DNA of 64,000 bases, from NCBI RefSeq assembly GCF_009649745.1, contig NZ_WJNG01000013.1:116720-180719 (forward strand), given 5' to 3'. Positions within the stretch are counted from its first letter, which is position 1, and each line of letters starts with the position of its first letter. A program made the position numbers and the translations under genes. Below, piece after piece: positions 10,041-19,312 of this stretch. The notes beneath the pieces are model-generated. The model had not been told where the DNA came from. It was given only the letters and a program-made list of their open reading frames with translations, and did no database searches. Origin of the DNA: Aquibacillus halophilus (lineage in GTDB: Bacteria > Bacillota > Bacilli > Bacillales > Amphibacillaceae).

Positions 10041-10099
10041 GAAGAGTTGCAGAGAGAATTTATTTCTAAAGCCACAACTCAAATATCATAGCAAAACAA

Positions 10100-10132
10100 A
10101 AGCTCATTGTGCGGTTAATGCACAATGAGCTT
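10100..10132 (-). terminator. Terminator of the zinc-ribbon gene
   Basis: Perfect 13-bp stem (10100-10112 with 10120-10132), 7-nt loop, followed on the minus strand by a T-rich run; lies directly after the stop codon at 10135. Confidence 0.85.
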
Positions 10133-10134
10133 CA

Positions 10135-10302
10135 TTATTCTTCTCCAAGTATTTCCTTATCTTTATGTCGTCTTTGGCACTCTTTGCAAAGAGTCATTTT
10201 TTGTTCTTGTGGAGTAGTCAACAATTTCCCACAATTACTACACTTACCAAAGTCATTTGGATTCGTTTGAAAACTCAACAGTTCTTCCTCTGGATTAGTC
10301 AT
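10135..10302 (-). CDS. Small zinc-ribbon-like protein, 55 aa
   Basis: An unrecognised 55-residue protein with two CxxC pairs, CSNC and CKEC, spaced about 15 residues apart, so probably a zinc ribbon. The rest is charged (start MTNPEEELL, end ECQRRHKDKEILGEE). The gene is supported by a good AAGGAGAG box eight bases before the ATG and by the strong terminator immediately after the stop. It lies 76 nt downstream of the aminopeptidase stop on the same strand, so co-transcription is possible. Its function is unknown. Confidence 0.7.
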   Translation of the reverse strand: MTNPEEELLSFQTNPNDFGKCSNCGKLLTTPQEQKMTLCKECQRRHKDKEILGEE

Positions 10303-10378
10303 GAGTATCTCTCCTTTTAGACTTATTGTCTACTTAATAAAGAAGATTCCCGCTCAGAACAATCATAAACATATAAGC

Positions 10379-11620
10379 TTATGAATTAAAGTCTAATGCC
10401 CAGCTGCCCTTACGAAATACTGCTTCTGTTTTTCCATCAGGAGTAACTCCATCAATATCAAGTTCAGCCGAACCGATCATGAAGTCCACATGTGTCAGAC
10501 TATCATTAACACCATGCTTATCCAGTTCCTCTTCACTCATATCCGAACCACCCTCGATGTTGGTTGGATAAGCTTTCCCTAAAGCTATGTGACAAGAAGC
10601 GTTCTCATCAAATAGAGTATTGTAGAAGATTAGCCCAGATTGTGAGATTGGTGATTCGTGTGGAACAAGAGCTAATTCACCTAAACGCTTAGCACCCTCA
10701 TCAGTATCTAACAAATGCTTCAGTGTATCATGGCCTTGTTCAGCATTATAATCAACTACTTTTCCGTCTTTAAAGGTTAAGCTGAAATTATCAATTACAT
10801 TTCCACCATAGTTAAGCGGCTTAGTGCTAGTCACTGTACCATTAACTCCGTATTTATGTGGCATAGTGAATACTTCTTCCGTCGGCATATTTGGGTTAAA
10901 ATCGAATCCTGATACTGTCTTAGCAGAACCGCCCTTCCAAACGTGACCAGCCGGTAATTCAAACTCGATATCTGTCCCTGGTGCTTTAAAAATCAGTTTT
11001 TTGAATTCTCTTTTGTTTAAAAATTCTCGAGCTTTTCTCAGTGTTGCGTTATGTTCATCCCACGCAGCAACTGGATCATCTTTATCGACACGTACAATTC
11101 TAAAGATTTGCTCCCATAAGCTTTCCTTTGCATCCTCAGTTGACTTGTCAGGGAATATCTTTTTAGCCCAGTCTCCTGTAGGAATTGAAATGATTGACCA
11201 TGGAATACGATCATTCATCGTATAATTTCTGAACTCTTTCATGGCCTCTGCCCCAGCTTTTGACGCTTTGGCAACCCGGCCAGCATCGATATCCTTCAAC
11301 AAATCTGGATTAGTTGAACGAATCGAAAGCAACGCTGCACCATCTTCTGCAAATGAAAGATACTGATCTACATGCCACTGTGGAATAGTTGTTAAAACTT
11401 CATCAGGAGCATTTTCATACTTTAATAAAGTAAGTTCATCATCAGCCCAGTTTACATGTACATTTTTTGCACCGAGCTCATAAGCTTTTTTTACAACAAT
11501 TCTTGTAAAGTCAGCACCCTCAATCGATGAATTGACTACTAAAGCCTGACCTTTTTGCAAATTTACACCTGTTCGTAACGCTAATTCTGCGTATTTCTCT
11601 TGCATTTTTTGATCTGCCAT
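10379..11620 (-). CDS. ampS: M29-family aminopeptidase (AmpS / aminopeptidase T)
   Basis: A 413-residue cytosolic metallo-aminopeptidase of family M29, close in length to B. subtilis AmpS. Recognisable segments are ALRTGVNLQKGQALVVNSS at the N-terminus, MPTEEVFTMPHKYGVNGTV (metal-ligand Glu and His) near residue 250, the loop ALVPHESPISQSGLIFYNTL near 325, and ENASCHIALGKAYPTN with SLTHVDFMIGS. It removes N-terminal residues from peptides using two metal ions. I chose ATG at 11620, seven bases after GGAGGGA, which drops an 11-residue upstream extension. Confidence 0.9.
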   Translation of the reverse strand: MADQKMQEKYAELALRTGVNLQKGQALVVNSSIEGADFTRIVVKKAYELGAKNVHVNWADDELTLLKYENAPDEVLTTIPQWHVDQYLSFAEDGAALLSIRSTNPDLLKDIDAGRVAKASKAGAEAMKEFRNYTMNDRIPWSIISIPTGDWAKKIFPDKSTEDAKESLWEQIFRIVRVDKDDPVAAWDEHNATLRKAREFLNKREFKKLIFKAPGTDIEFELPAGHVWKGGSAKTVSGFDFNPNMPTEEVFTMPHKYGVNGTVTSTKPLNYGGNVIDNFSLTFKDGKVVDYNAEQGHDTLKHLLDTDEGAKRLGELALVPHESPISQSGLIFYNTLFDENASCHIALGKAYPTNIEGGSDMSEEELDKHGVNDSLTHVDFMIGSAELDIDGVTPDGKTEAVFRKGSWALDFNS

Positions 11621-11705
11621 TGACATTCCCTCCAGCTTCTTTCTATTTTTCACCATTTCCTATTATTTCATAAATTGGAAGCTTCACAAAATTATTAACA
11701 TCTAA

Positions 11706-13601
11706 TTAGTTCTTCTCGTTTTCAATTTCCTCTACAATGGCAGATAATTCTGTCCAGCGATCCATTGCCTGCTCTAGCTCAGTCTCAATTTCTTCCTGTG
11801 ATTGATAGAGTTGTTGTACCTTCCCTAAGTCACTTCCCGCTTTACCAATCTCGGCCTCAATAGTCTCAAGTTTCTCTTCTAGTTCTGTAATTCGATCCTC
11901 GATTCCGTCCCATTCCTGTTGCTCCCTGTAAGAGAGTTTTTGTTTTTTATTATTACGTGGTTTGGTCTGTTCCTTTTTTGCCTTATTATCGTTAACTGCT
12001 TGCTCCGATTTGTGTTGCTCAAGATATTCCGAGTAATTACCATAAAACTGGCTTGTTTTTCCCGGTTGTTCAAATGCCACTAATCGGTCCACTACACGAT
12101 CTAGAAAATAGCGGTCGTGTGAGACCGTAATAACAACTCCCGGGAACTGATCTAAGTAATCCTCGAGAACACTTAATGTTTGGGTGTCCAAGTCATTGGT
12201 TGGTTCATCGAGAAACAGTACATTTGGCTCCTCCATCAATACTCGAAGCAAATATAAGCGACGTCTTTCACCACCGGATAATTTTCTGATATAGGTCCAT
12301 TGCTGTGATCTTGAGAACAGAAATCGTTCTAGCATTTGTTCGGCTGTAATTACTCCCCCATCAGCTGTATGGACAACCTCTGCTACATCGCGAATATATT
12401 CGATAATGCGGATAGATTCATCTAGCTCGGAGTGATCCTGCGTATAGTAGCCAATCTTAACTGTTGTTCCGATATCAACTGTTCCAGAATCCGGGGTTTC
12501 TCTTTGAGCCATAATATTTAGTAATGTTGTTTTGCCTGTTCCATTGGCTCCAATAATACCGATTCTATCGCCGGGATTGACCAAAAGACTGAAATCCTCT
12601 AATAGATTAATATCTCCGAAGGATTTACTAACATGCTCTAATTCAAGAACTTTCTTACCAAGCCGAGTTGATCCGACTTGAAAATCAAGATTTTGCTTAG
12701 TCGTATCGTAGGTAACTTCTTTTAATTGTTCGGCCCGTTGTATTCTTGCTTTTTGTTTTGTAGTCCTTGCTTTAGCACCTCGACGTAACCACTCGATTTC
12801 TTTTTTTAATGTGTTTTTATGTTTTTGCTCATCCTGAAGCTCTAGTTCTTCGCGTTCAGCTTTTTTTTCTAGGAAAATTTGGTAATTTCCTTCATATATA
12901 TAAAGCTTCCCTTTATCTAATTCATAAATACGGTTGGTAATTCGATTTAAAAAATAACGATCGTGCGTAACTAAAATCAGCGCTCCTTGATACTGAGGTA
13001 AATAGCCTTCTAACCACTCAATCGTTTCATTGTCAAGATGGTTGGTAGGTTCATCAAGAATGAGTAAATCCGCTGGTTGGATCAATGACTTGGCAATCGC
13101 GACACGTTTTTTCTGACCACCTGATAAAAACTTTGTTTTCTTACCGAAATCAGTAACACCAAGCCTAGTTAGAATTGTTTTAGCTGTAGTATTCGCATCC
13201 CAAGCTCCGTGTTCATCCATCTCTTGCTGTACCTGAAGTAATTTGCGTTGTAAACTTGAATTTTGCGGATCATTTTCTAACTCAATTAATGTTTGTTCAT
13301 AATTCCGCATTACTTTCATAATCGTTGAATCCCCATAATAGATTTGCTCTAATACAGTCAATTCTAAGTTTAGTTCTGGATCCTGGTTTAAGTATTCTAC
13401 ACGAAAATCATTGGCGTGTTTGATTGTTCCAGATTCCTTTGAATCAAGACCCGCAATAACCTTTAGCAGTGTTGACTTCCCTGTTCCATTTACACCAATT
13501 AAACCAATTCTTTCTCTTGAAGTGATCGAAAAGGAAATTTCATCGAATAATACTTTTTCTCCATAAGATTTATATAATTTTTCAACCGATAACATACTCA
13601 T
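11706..13601 (-). CDS. ABC-F family ATPase (Uup/YfmR-like)
   Basis: A 631-residue soluble protein with two fused ABC ATPase domains and no membrane part. Domain 1 has Walker A GVNGTGKST near residue 38, signature LSGGQKKR and LILDEPTNHLDNETI. A charged linker follows (EWLRRGAKARTTKQKARIQ). Domain 2 has GANGTGKTT near 350, LSGGERRR and LFLDEPTNDLDTQTL. The C-terminal 90 residues form a coiled coil typical of Uup/YfmR. ABC-F proteins bind the ribosomal E site and relieve stalled translation. ATG at 13601 follows AGAGGGTGG. Both ATP sites look intact. Confidence 0.88.
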   Translation of the reverse strand: MSMLSVEKLYKSYGEKVLFDEISFSITSRERIGLIGVNGTGKSTLLKVIAGLDSKESGTIKHANDFRVEYLNQDPELNLELTVLEQIYYGDSTIMKVMRNYEQTLIELENDPQNSSLQRKLLQVQQEMDEHGAWDANTTAKTILTRLGVTDFGKKTKFLSGGQKKRVAIAKSLIQPADLLILDEPTNHLDNETIEWLEGYLPQYQGALILVTHDRYFLNRITNRIYELDKGKLYIYEGNYQIFLEKKAEREELELQDEQKHKNTLKKEIEWLRRGAKARTTKQKARIQRAEQLKEVTYDTTKQNLDFQVGSTRLGKKVLELEHVSKSFGDINLLEDFSLLVNPGDRIGIIGANGTGKTTLLNIMAQRETPDSGTVDIGTTVKIGYYTQDHSELDESIRIIEYIRDVAEVVHTADGGVITAEQMLERFLFSRSQQWTYIRKLSGGERRRLYLLRVLMEEPNVLFLDEPTNDLDTQTLSVLEDYLDQFPGVVITVSHDRYFLDRVVDRLVAFEQPGKTSQFYGNYSEYLEQHKSEQAVNDNKAKKEQTKPRNNKKQKLSYREQQEWDGIEDRITELEEKLETIEAEIGKAGSDLGKVQQLYQSQEEIETELEQAMDRWTELSAIVEEIENEKN

Positions 13602-13622
13602 TATTTTCCACCCTCTAAACAT

Positions 13623-13976
13623 CTTTACAATTCACTAAAATGCTACTTTTTTATCAATAACTGAAATTTGCTTCCTGTCCTAGTATACAGGAAGCAATTG
13701 AAAGATGAAAATGATTATATCTAATGAAGTTGATTGCTATATGTTCGTTTGACTAATAAGTAAATTTTATCTATCCCTTATCTTAAAATCAACGCCTAAA
13801 TGCGTCGTATCGATTAAGCGGAACGATTATAATTCTCCGAAATATTTACTATCCTTCGCCAGTGTGCTATGCTTAGATTAGTTACTTTTAGTAAGTGAAT
13901 GTTAGCAATAAACACTCGACAGATTCTTTGTTATTAACAATAAACTTAAGCTAGAAAAATAGAGGTGATAGCGACT
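13623..13976. other. Intergenic region between the ABC-F gene and the HxlR-type gene
   Basis: About 350 nt without a gene. A perfect 11-bp hairpin lies at 13668-13697 upstream of the ABC-F start, possibly a leader hairpin or terminator, but without a clear T-run. The palindrome at 13882-13894 is listed separately. Nothing else was recognised. Confidence 0.5.
13882..13894. promoter_or_regulatory. Candidate HxlR/YodB-type operator
   Basis: Perfect inverted repeat TTACT-TTT-AGTAA about 80 nt upstream of the HxlR-family gene. HxlR/YodB-type repressors bind palindromes of the TACT/AGTA kind and often autoregulate, so this may be its own operator. Confidence 0.4.
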
Positions 13977-14312
13977 ATGAAGCAGTTATGTCCACGTTTT
14001 GAAAAAGCGATGCAACTGTTTAGCAAGAGATGGGTAGGATTGATCTTGTTTGAACTATTAGAAGGATCAAAACGGTTCTCTCAAATGGAAACAGAGCTAC
14101 CAATTAGTGGAAGGTTGTTATCTGAACGGTTAAAAATGCTTGAACAGGAAGAAATAATAGAACGTAAAGTGTACTCTGAATTTCCTGTAAGAATTGAATA
14201 TGGGCTAACCAGTAAAGGGAAAGCATTAGAGCCCGTAATTAAAGAAATTCAATCCTGGTCCGAAAACTGGGTTACACATCAAGAGGTAGAATCCATTCAA
14301 AATGAGAATTAA
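13977..14312 (+). CDS. HxlR-family transcriptional regulator, YodB-like
   Basis: A 111-residue winged-helix repressor. The pattern CPRFEKAMQLFSKRW near the N-terminus, RFSQMETELPISGRLLSERL in the recognition region and IEYGLTSKGKAL in the wing match the HxlR family. It is especially like YodB/CatR, whose N-terminal cysteine (here Cys5) senses quinones and diamide. ATG at 13977 has AGAGGTGA eight bases before it. No target gene is adjacent, since repeat copy 2 follows directly. Thiol sensing is inferred from the conserved cysteine only. Confidence 0.82.
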   Translation: MKQLCPRFEKAMQLFSKRWVGLILFELLEGSKRFSQMETELPISGRLLSERLKMLEQEEIIERKVYSEFPVRIEYGLTSKGKALEPVIKEIQSWSENWVTHQEVESIQNEN

Positions 14313-14371
14313 GTAAGAGTCACAACTATATTTCTATGAACATGCCGCTGCTAAGCGGCTATCTTTTTGCG

Positions 14372-15090
14372 AAAAGGCTGTTCTCTCAAAAGATTGTTGT
14401 TTTGAAAAAGATCCATAAACCTCCGACGTAACGCTAGTTGATTTTCGCTCTGGGCAGTCGCTTTCCGCGGGCAACGCTTCAACTTCCTCGGAAGAAATCC
14501 ACTTCCTGCGGGATTTTCAGCTGTTGGGACTGCGATTACTCGTCCCATCGAAAACATTTGCTTTTCCCGCAGGAGTCGACTTCCCTCCGCTCCAATCAGC
14601 ATCATATAAGTAAATAGCAGTTGTTTGGTTTATCTTACACAACACTATAATTGCATAAAAAACACGTAGACTTTTCAAAATATAAGCCGATTTTCTTTGT
14701 GCTTATAATTCTTTGTCGAAGCATTACTTGTCTTCCAGGAGGATACATATTCTGATTACGGTGGTTAAAACTTTCTAAATAATGAGTAGTAATATTCTTG
14801 GAATAAACGTTGTTGGAGTTCATCTCACTTGAACATAAAGCTACTTTAAGCGACGGAAAAATGCGACACTCCTATGGGAAAGGAACAGTCTGAAGACCCC
14901 GCAACGAGCGCCTTTTGCTCGTGAGGAGGCTGAGGCGTTCCCCATGGAAAGGGAGTGTTTTTCCGAAGCGATGGATGATCACTCATCCTATAAAGGATGG
15001 GTACAGTCACGACAAAGTTAAGTCGCAATTTACATCAAGTTCGAAGATGAAAAACAACAAAAACTACGGAAAGACTTGCGAAAAGATACT
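14372..15090 (+). repeat. Composite intergenic repeat, copy 2 (L-A-B-R)
   Basis: L end at about 14372-14430, module A at about 14430-14605, module B (GCGACGGAAAAAT to TTTTTCCGAAGC) at about 14853-14972, and R end at about 15015-15090. Module A contains the roughly 30-nt cassette at 14523-14557 that also occurs in copies 5 and 6. The A-next-to-L order differs from copies 1, 5 and 6, suggesting recombination between copies. Confidence 0.8.
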
Positions 15091-15121
15091 AACCAGTAAG
15101 CGGTTGAAGGTGGTTTTACTA

Positions 15122-16717
15122 TTGGAGAAAACAGTTAGCCAAGAAGAATCCTACATAAAAAGCACAACACTTAGCCATCGAAAACAATTAGGTCAATACT
15201 TCACCCCAGATTTTATTTCCAATGTATTGGCAGAATGGATAACTACAAATAAATCTTTTCATGGAACAATCCTCGACCCTGCGATTGGTTTAGGAAACTT
15301 GATTAAGCCATTCCCTATAGAAACTCCTATTGTAGGCTTTGACCGGGATAAAAATATACTCGACCATACTCGGAAAACATGTAGCGATTTTTCTAATCTC
15401 CAGCTGCACCATCAAGATTTTTTGGAGAGCACCTGGGAGCAAAGTTATGATGGAGTGGTTTGTAATCCACCCTACCTCCGTTTCCGACAAAATGAAAAAA
15501 AACAGCATTATTTAGAGTTGTTTGAACAAAAGCTTGGAATTAAATTTTCTGGATTCACGAACATTTACACGTTATTTATTATAAAAGCCCTAAATCAACT
15601 TAGTAGCAACGGCAAAGCTTCGTTTATTGTTCCTTCTGATTTTTTAAACTCCGACTATGGAATAAAGATTAAAAAGTACTTGCTACAGCATACTAATTTG
15701 CACCTAATTGTCGTTGCTGATTTTCATCTAAACTGGTTTGACCAAGCAGCTACTACCTCTTCTCTATTTTTCTTTGACAATCAAGTAGAAGCAAATAGAC
15801 TAGAATTCATACGCTTAAGCGATGCTAAACAATTTGACCAGATTAGTGAATACATCAGAAATTTTCATCATCATCAACAACCACTTGGGAATGTAGTCCC
15901 ATACGAGGAACTTGTACCGGATAAGAAATGGAAAGAATACTATCAGACGGACACCCGAAAAATGTACACCCACCTCAAATCGTTTTCCCATTTCGGTAAG
16001 GTATCTAGAGGTATTGCAACAGGAGCGAATAACTATTTTTGTGTTAATGAGCTAGAAAGAAAAAAGCATCAACTGAGCAAAAAGTATTTTGTACCATGCT
16101 TAACAAAATCCCATCAGGTAACAAATAATTTTTTCAATAGTGATGACTACAAGCATTTATTAGAAAAGAACTCACCTGTTCAACTATTACAAATAGATGA
16201 AAGTGATTTGATGGAAGACCCTTTTTTACAAAATTACATTGAATATGGAGAAATATCCGAGATACAAAATAGGTACTTAACTAAACATAGGAACCCTTGG
16301 TATAAAAGTGAAACGAGAGAACCAGCACCTATATTAGTAAATGTGTTCAGTAGAAATAAACTGAAATTTATTCGCAATGAAGCTAAAGTTCGTAATTTAA
16401 CTGCTTTCCATTGCATTTATATAAATTCTGAATATAGTAAAGATACCAATCTTTTTATGGCATATTTCATGACTGAGATAGGTAAAGAAATACTTAACTA
16501 TAATAGTAGAGAATACGGTAAGGGACTTAAAAAGTTTGAGCCAGGTGATTTAAACAAATCATTAGTTGTTGACGTGGGTGCCATTAATGCCGATGACAAA
16601 AAAAGTATTCTGGATCTGTACTCAAATATTAGGGGAAAGCAACGAATGAATAACGGTGATGCTGAAGCAGACTTAAAAAAATTAAATGCTCTTTTCCTTA
16701 AAATCTTATCATCATAA
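15122..16717 (+). CDS. Orphan N6-adenine DNA methyltransferase (TaqI/Eco57I-like class)
   Basis: A 531-residue SAM-dependent DNA methyltransferase. Motif I is TILDPAIGLGNLI near residue 55, and the catalytic motif IV is CNPPY, within GVVCNPPYLRF near residue 115. Both are typical of gamma-class N6-adenine methylases. The N-terminal LGQYFTPDFISNVLAEW is the usual pre-motif helix. The C-terminal half is a putative target-recognition region. The open frame extends upstream into repeat copy 2, but that part is repeat sequence. TTG at 15122, eight bases after AAGGTGG, is the first start with a proper ribosome site. No endonuclease or specificity subunit adjoins, so it is either a solitary methylase or a type IIG-like remnant. 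Confidence 0.78.
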   Translation: MEKTVSQEESYIKSTTLSHRKQLGQYFTPDFISNVLAEWITTNKSFHGTILDPAIGLGNLIKPFPIETPIVGFDRDKNILDHTRKTCSDFSNLQLHHQDFLESTWEQSYDGVVCNPPYLRFRQNEKKQHYLELFEQKLGIKFSGFTNIYTLFIIKALNQLSSNGKASFIVPSDFLNSDYGIKIKKYLLQHTNLHLIVVADFHLNWFDQAATTSSLFFFDNQVEANRLEFIRLSDAKQFDQISEYIRNFHHHQQPLGNVVPYEELVPDKKWKEYYQTDTRKMYTHLKSFSHFGKVSRGIATGANNYFCVNELERKKHQLSKKYFVPCLTKSHQVTNNFFNSDDYKHLLEKNSPVQLLQIDESDLMEDPFLQNYIEYGEISEIQNRYLTKHRNPWYKSETREPAPILVNVFSRNKLKFIRNEAKVRNLTAFHCIYINSEYSKDTNLFMAYFMTEIGKEILNYNSREYGKGLKKFEPGDLNKSLVVDVGAINADDKKSILDLYSNIRGKQRMNNGDAEADLKKLNALFLKILSS

Positions 16718-16755
16718 CAGACCCCTGCATCTAATTTAGGTGCAGGGGGTCTGTT
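16717..16755. terminator. Bidirectional terminator
   Basis: A 13-bp stem (ACAGACCCCTGCA with its complement, one bulge) between the methylase stop and the convergent thioesterase stop, flanked by T-rich sequence. Confidence 0.75.
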
Positions 16756-17282
16756 TATAATCGGCTTTGTTCGTTCCACGGAAAAGATGTTCCAAATGTT
16801 TGAGCCATTTCCTTTGAGTTTTTCCGCCTTTCCCTACGTAACTCTGCCCGTTTTGCTCCCCCCTGATGGAGAAAAATTTCTTCTTTTGATTCTGGATGCA
16901 CAGGTGGTACAATGGTTGGTTTTCTGTTTTCATCAATCGCCACCATTGTAAGAAACGCTGTTGCGCATACTTTTCGATCCCCCAAAATCAAATTCTCCGT
17001 AACTGCCTTCACGAAAACTTCCATTGAGGTATTATGTGTCCATGTCACAAATGCTTCGAGACAAATTGTATCCCCTTCTTTAACCGGATATAAAAAATCG
17101 ACAGAGTCTGTTGATGCAGTTACCACATGCTTCCTTGCATGTCTCGTAGCTGCGATGGCAGCAACATCATCCATTTGTGCCATTAATAGTCCACCAAACA
17201 TAGTTCCGTAACTGTTTGTATCTGGTGGCAATACATTTGAGTTTTTTACCGTTAACGATGCTACACATGGTTTAGATTCCAT
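16755..17282 (-). CDS. Acyl-CoA thioesterase, hotdog fold (YkhA-like)
   Basis: A 175-residue member of the BFIT/BACH-type acyl-CoA hydrolases. The hotdog helix region NSYGTMFGGLLMAQMDDVAAIAA is followed by the strand VVTASTDSVDFLYPVKEGD and TWTHNTSMEVFVKAVTE, the usual order of the family. It cleaves acyl-CoA to free acid and CoA in the cytosol; chain-length preference is not predictable. The C-terminal tail is basic (GGAKRAELRRERRKNS), as in many Bacillus homologues. It is transcribed alone. Confidence 0.87.
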   Translation of the reverse strand: MESKPCVASLTVKNSNVLPPDTNSYGTMFGGLLMAQMDDVAAIAATRHARKHVVTASTDSVDFLYPVKEGDTICLEAFVTWTHNTSMEVFVKAVTENLILGDRKVCATAFLTMVAIDENRKPTIVPPVHPESKEEIFLHQGGAKRAELRRERRKNSKEMAQTFGTSFPWNEQSRL

Positions 17283-17345
17283 CTTTGGCCTACTTTCTAT
17301 TGAAAATCGGGTCTTTACCCAAACAACGGGAATTTGATATCAAAT

Positions 17346-18791
17346 TTATAATATCGGTGAGATTAATCTAGATATAGACTCCTTAAAACGAATCCACTTA
17401 GAGCGTTGGTTATAGAGCTTTAATGTAAGCTGAGATGACAAAACGATGTCTTTTTTAAACTCTGCTACTAGTTGTTCCGCAATATCACTATTATACAAGA
17501 AGGCATTAACCTCAAAATTTAATCGGAAGCTTCGTACATCTATGTTGGCAGTACCAACAGAAGCAATTTTTCCATCAACAACAATTGTCTTTGCGTGTAA
17601 AAAGCCATTTTGGTATATGTAAACAGCCGCTCCAGCTCTAAGTAATTCCCCTATGTTAGATAACGTCGCCCAGTAAACGAATGGGTGATCCGGTTTATTA
17701 GGTATCATTATTCGTACGTCGACTCCTGATAACACAGCAATTTTAAGTGCGTCTAATAAGGTATCATCAGGGATAAAGTATGGTGTTTGAATATATATAT
17801 ACTCTTTGGCTTCCATGATCATTTTTATATAACCGTTTTTAATCTGTTGCCATTCAGAATCAGGTCCACTAGATACAATTTGTATTCCTACATCACCCTT
17901 AGGTTCTGACGCGTAGTAACGATCCTCATAGATAATATCGTTTCTAGAAGCCTGATTCCAATCCAATATAAATCTGGTTTGCATACTCCTAACTGCATCC
18001 CCTTGAATTTTTAGATGGGTGTCTCGCCAGTAACCGAATTTTTTACTGGCCCCAAGATATTCATCACCTATGTTAAATCCACCGATATAGCCAGTTTTCC
18101 CATCGATAATTGCTAATTTACGATGATTTCTGTAGTTAATTTTCAAGTTGACTTTAGGTATAAGCGGTGGGAAAAACGCTTCTACTTCTCCCCCTGCTTT
18201 CTGAATACTTCTGACATATTTTCTTCTACTTAATCGTCTCGATCCCATATCATCAAAGAGAATTCGTACTTGCACGCCCTCTTTTGCTTTTTTTATTAAA
18301 GCATCTGCAACTTCCTGTCCTAGCTTGTCATGGCGAATGATATAGTACAAAAGGTGAATATGATCTTTTGCCGCTTCGATATCACGAATTAGTGAGTCAA
18401 ATTTTTCTTGTCCATCGGTAAATATCTCAACTTCATTGTCTTGTGTTAGGATCGCATCATCATTTCTTAGATGTAAATAAATCAAATCTTTATATGGAAT
18501 AATGCTTTTCTGTTTATATTTAAAAGTTCCTTGCTCCAAAGCGCGTAACTGATGCTGAACTGCTTTCTTAACCCCAAGTCTACTCTTCGTGTCCCATGTG
18601 AAAATTTTCTTATTGCTCAGCTTTCTACCAAATATTAAATAAAAGATAAACCCCATGACAGGAATGAACAATAACACCATTAACCACGCCCAAGTAGATG
18701 ACGCATTTTTCCGTTCAAGAAAGACAATTGTACTCGCTAACAGAATATTAAAGGCGATAATAAATCCAGAAATGTAGGGTATAAGTTCCAT
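17346..18791 (-). CDS. cls: Cardiolipin synthase
   Basis: A 481-residue membrane-anchored phospholipase D-family enzyme that joins two phosphatidylglycerols into cardiolipin. Two N-terminal membrane helices (residues 5-60) precede two HKD motifs: NHRKLAIIDG near residue 222 and LHAKTIVVDG near residue 398. Length and order match bacterial ClsA-type enzymes of Bacilli. ATG at 18791 is preceded by AGGGGG. It is a monocistronic gene. Confidence 0.93.
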   Translation of the reverse strand: MELIPYISGFIIAFNILLASTIVFLERKNASSTWAWLMVLLFIPVMGFIFYLIFGRKLSNKKIFTWDTKSRLGVKKAVQHQLRALEQGTFKYKQKSIIPYKDLIYLHLRNDDAILTQDNEVEIFTDGQEKFDSLIRDIEAAKDHIHLLYYIIRHDKLGQEVADALIKKAKEGVQVRILFDDMGSRRLSRRKYVRSIQKAGGEVEAFFPPLIPKVNLKINYRNHRKLAIIDGKTGYIGGFNIGDEYLGASKKFGYWRDTHLKIQGDAVRSMQTRFILDWNQASRNDIIYEDRYYASEPKGDVGIQIVSSGPDSEWQQIKNGYIKMIMEAKEYIYIQTPYFIPDDTLLDALKIAVLSGVDVRIMIPNKPDHPFVYWATLSNIGELLRAGAAVYIYQNGFLHAKTIVVDGKIASVGTANIDVRSFRLNFEVNAFLYNSDIAEQLVAEFKKDIVLSSQLTLKLYNQRSKWIRFKESISRLISPIL

Positions 18792-18948
18792 TATGATTGC
18801 CCCCCTAAATTGGAAACACTCTACATCTACTATAGCACAAATAGTATGCTATCAATCACTTCAAGCATTCAGATAAAGTTAAATTGTTTTATAAAACCAA
18901 CATAAATAACGGCCGTAGGAAAATGATATAGAAAAGGAGGTCTAGCAA

Positions 18949-19134
18949 ATGATTGATAACAGATATAGGGAAACAAATATCGATTCAGTAAAACAGGCCA
19001 ATGAGGAGTCTGGCATGTCATATAATGAAGTGAAAGAGTATATTGCAAAAACAACAGGCGGTCATAATACAAGTAAATTTAGTAACACTGATATTGATCA
19101 AATAAGGGAAAAACTATCCAATTCAACTAAATAA
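18949..19134 (+). CDS. Small spore-protein-like protein (gamma-type SASP-like), 61 aa
   Basis: A 61-residue hydrophilic protein with a strong AAAAGGAGG ribosome site and a following terminator, so a real gene. The N-terminal segment YRETNIDSVKQANEES resembles the ET-N-QxVKQQNxxS repeat of gamma-type small acid-soluble spore proteins, and a weaker second copy (NTDIDQIREKLSNS) lies at the C-terminus. The middle (NEVKEYIAKTTGGHNT) is different and also recalls alpha/beta SASP end motifs. Spore storage or DNA-binding function is a tentative inference; only the gene itself is secure. Confidence 0.6.
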   Translation: MIDNRYRETNIDSVKQANEESGMSYNEVKEYIAKTTGGHNTSKFSNTDIDQIREKLSNSTK

Positions 19135-19153
19135 CTTCCCACCTCACAATAAC

Positions 19154-19186
19154 AGTAAGGAGTATCAAAAAAAGATACTCCTTACT
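19154..19186 (+). terminator. Terminator after the SASP-like gene
   Basis: Perfect 13-bp stem (19154-19166 with 19174-19186), A7 loop and a short T-stretch after it. Confidence 0.75.
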
Positions 19187-19312
19187 ATTTGAAAAATGTA
19201 ACATCTATCCAATCCCGTTACATAGTTCGTACTGGTTAGAACAAATATGTTGCTTTTTTAATGTTGGACTTCTAAACTTAGTCTTACACTTAGAGAAGAT
19301 GGGGTATCTGTT

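Noticed and set aside
15122..16717. Methylase as part of a BREX, DISARM or restriction-modification island
   Set aside because: No pglZ, brxC, helicase, endonuclease or specificity gene lies nearby; both sides are housekeeping genes or repeats.
16736..16936. Frame overlapping the thioesterase C-terminus
   Set aside because: Same-strand out-of-frame shadow; the thioesterase frame carries the hotdog motifs.
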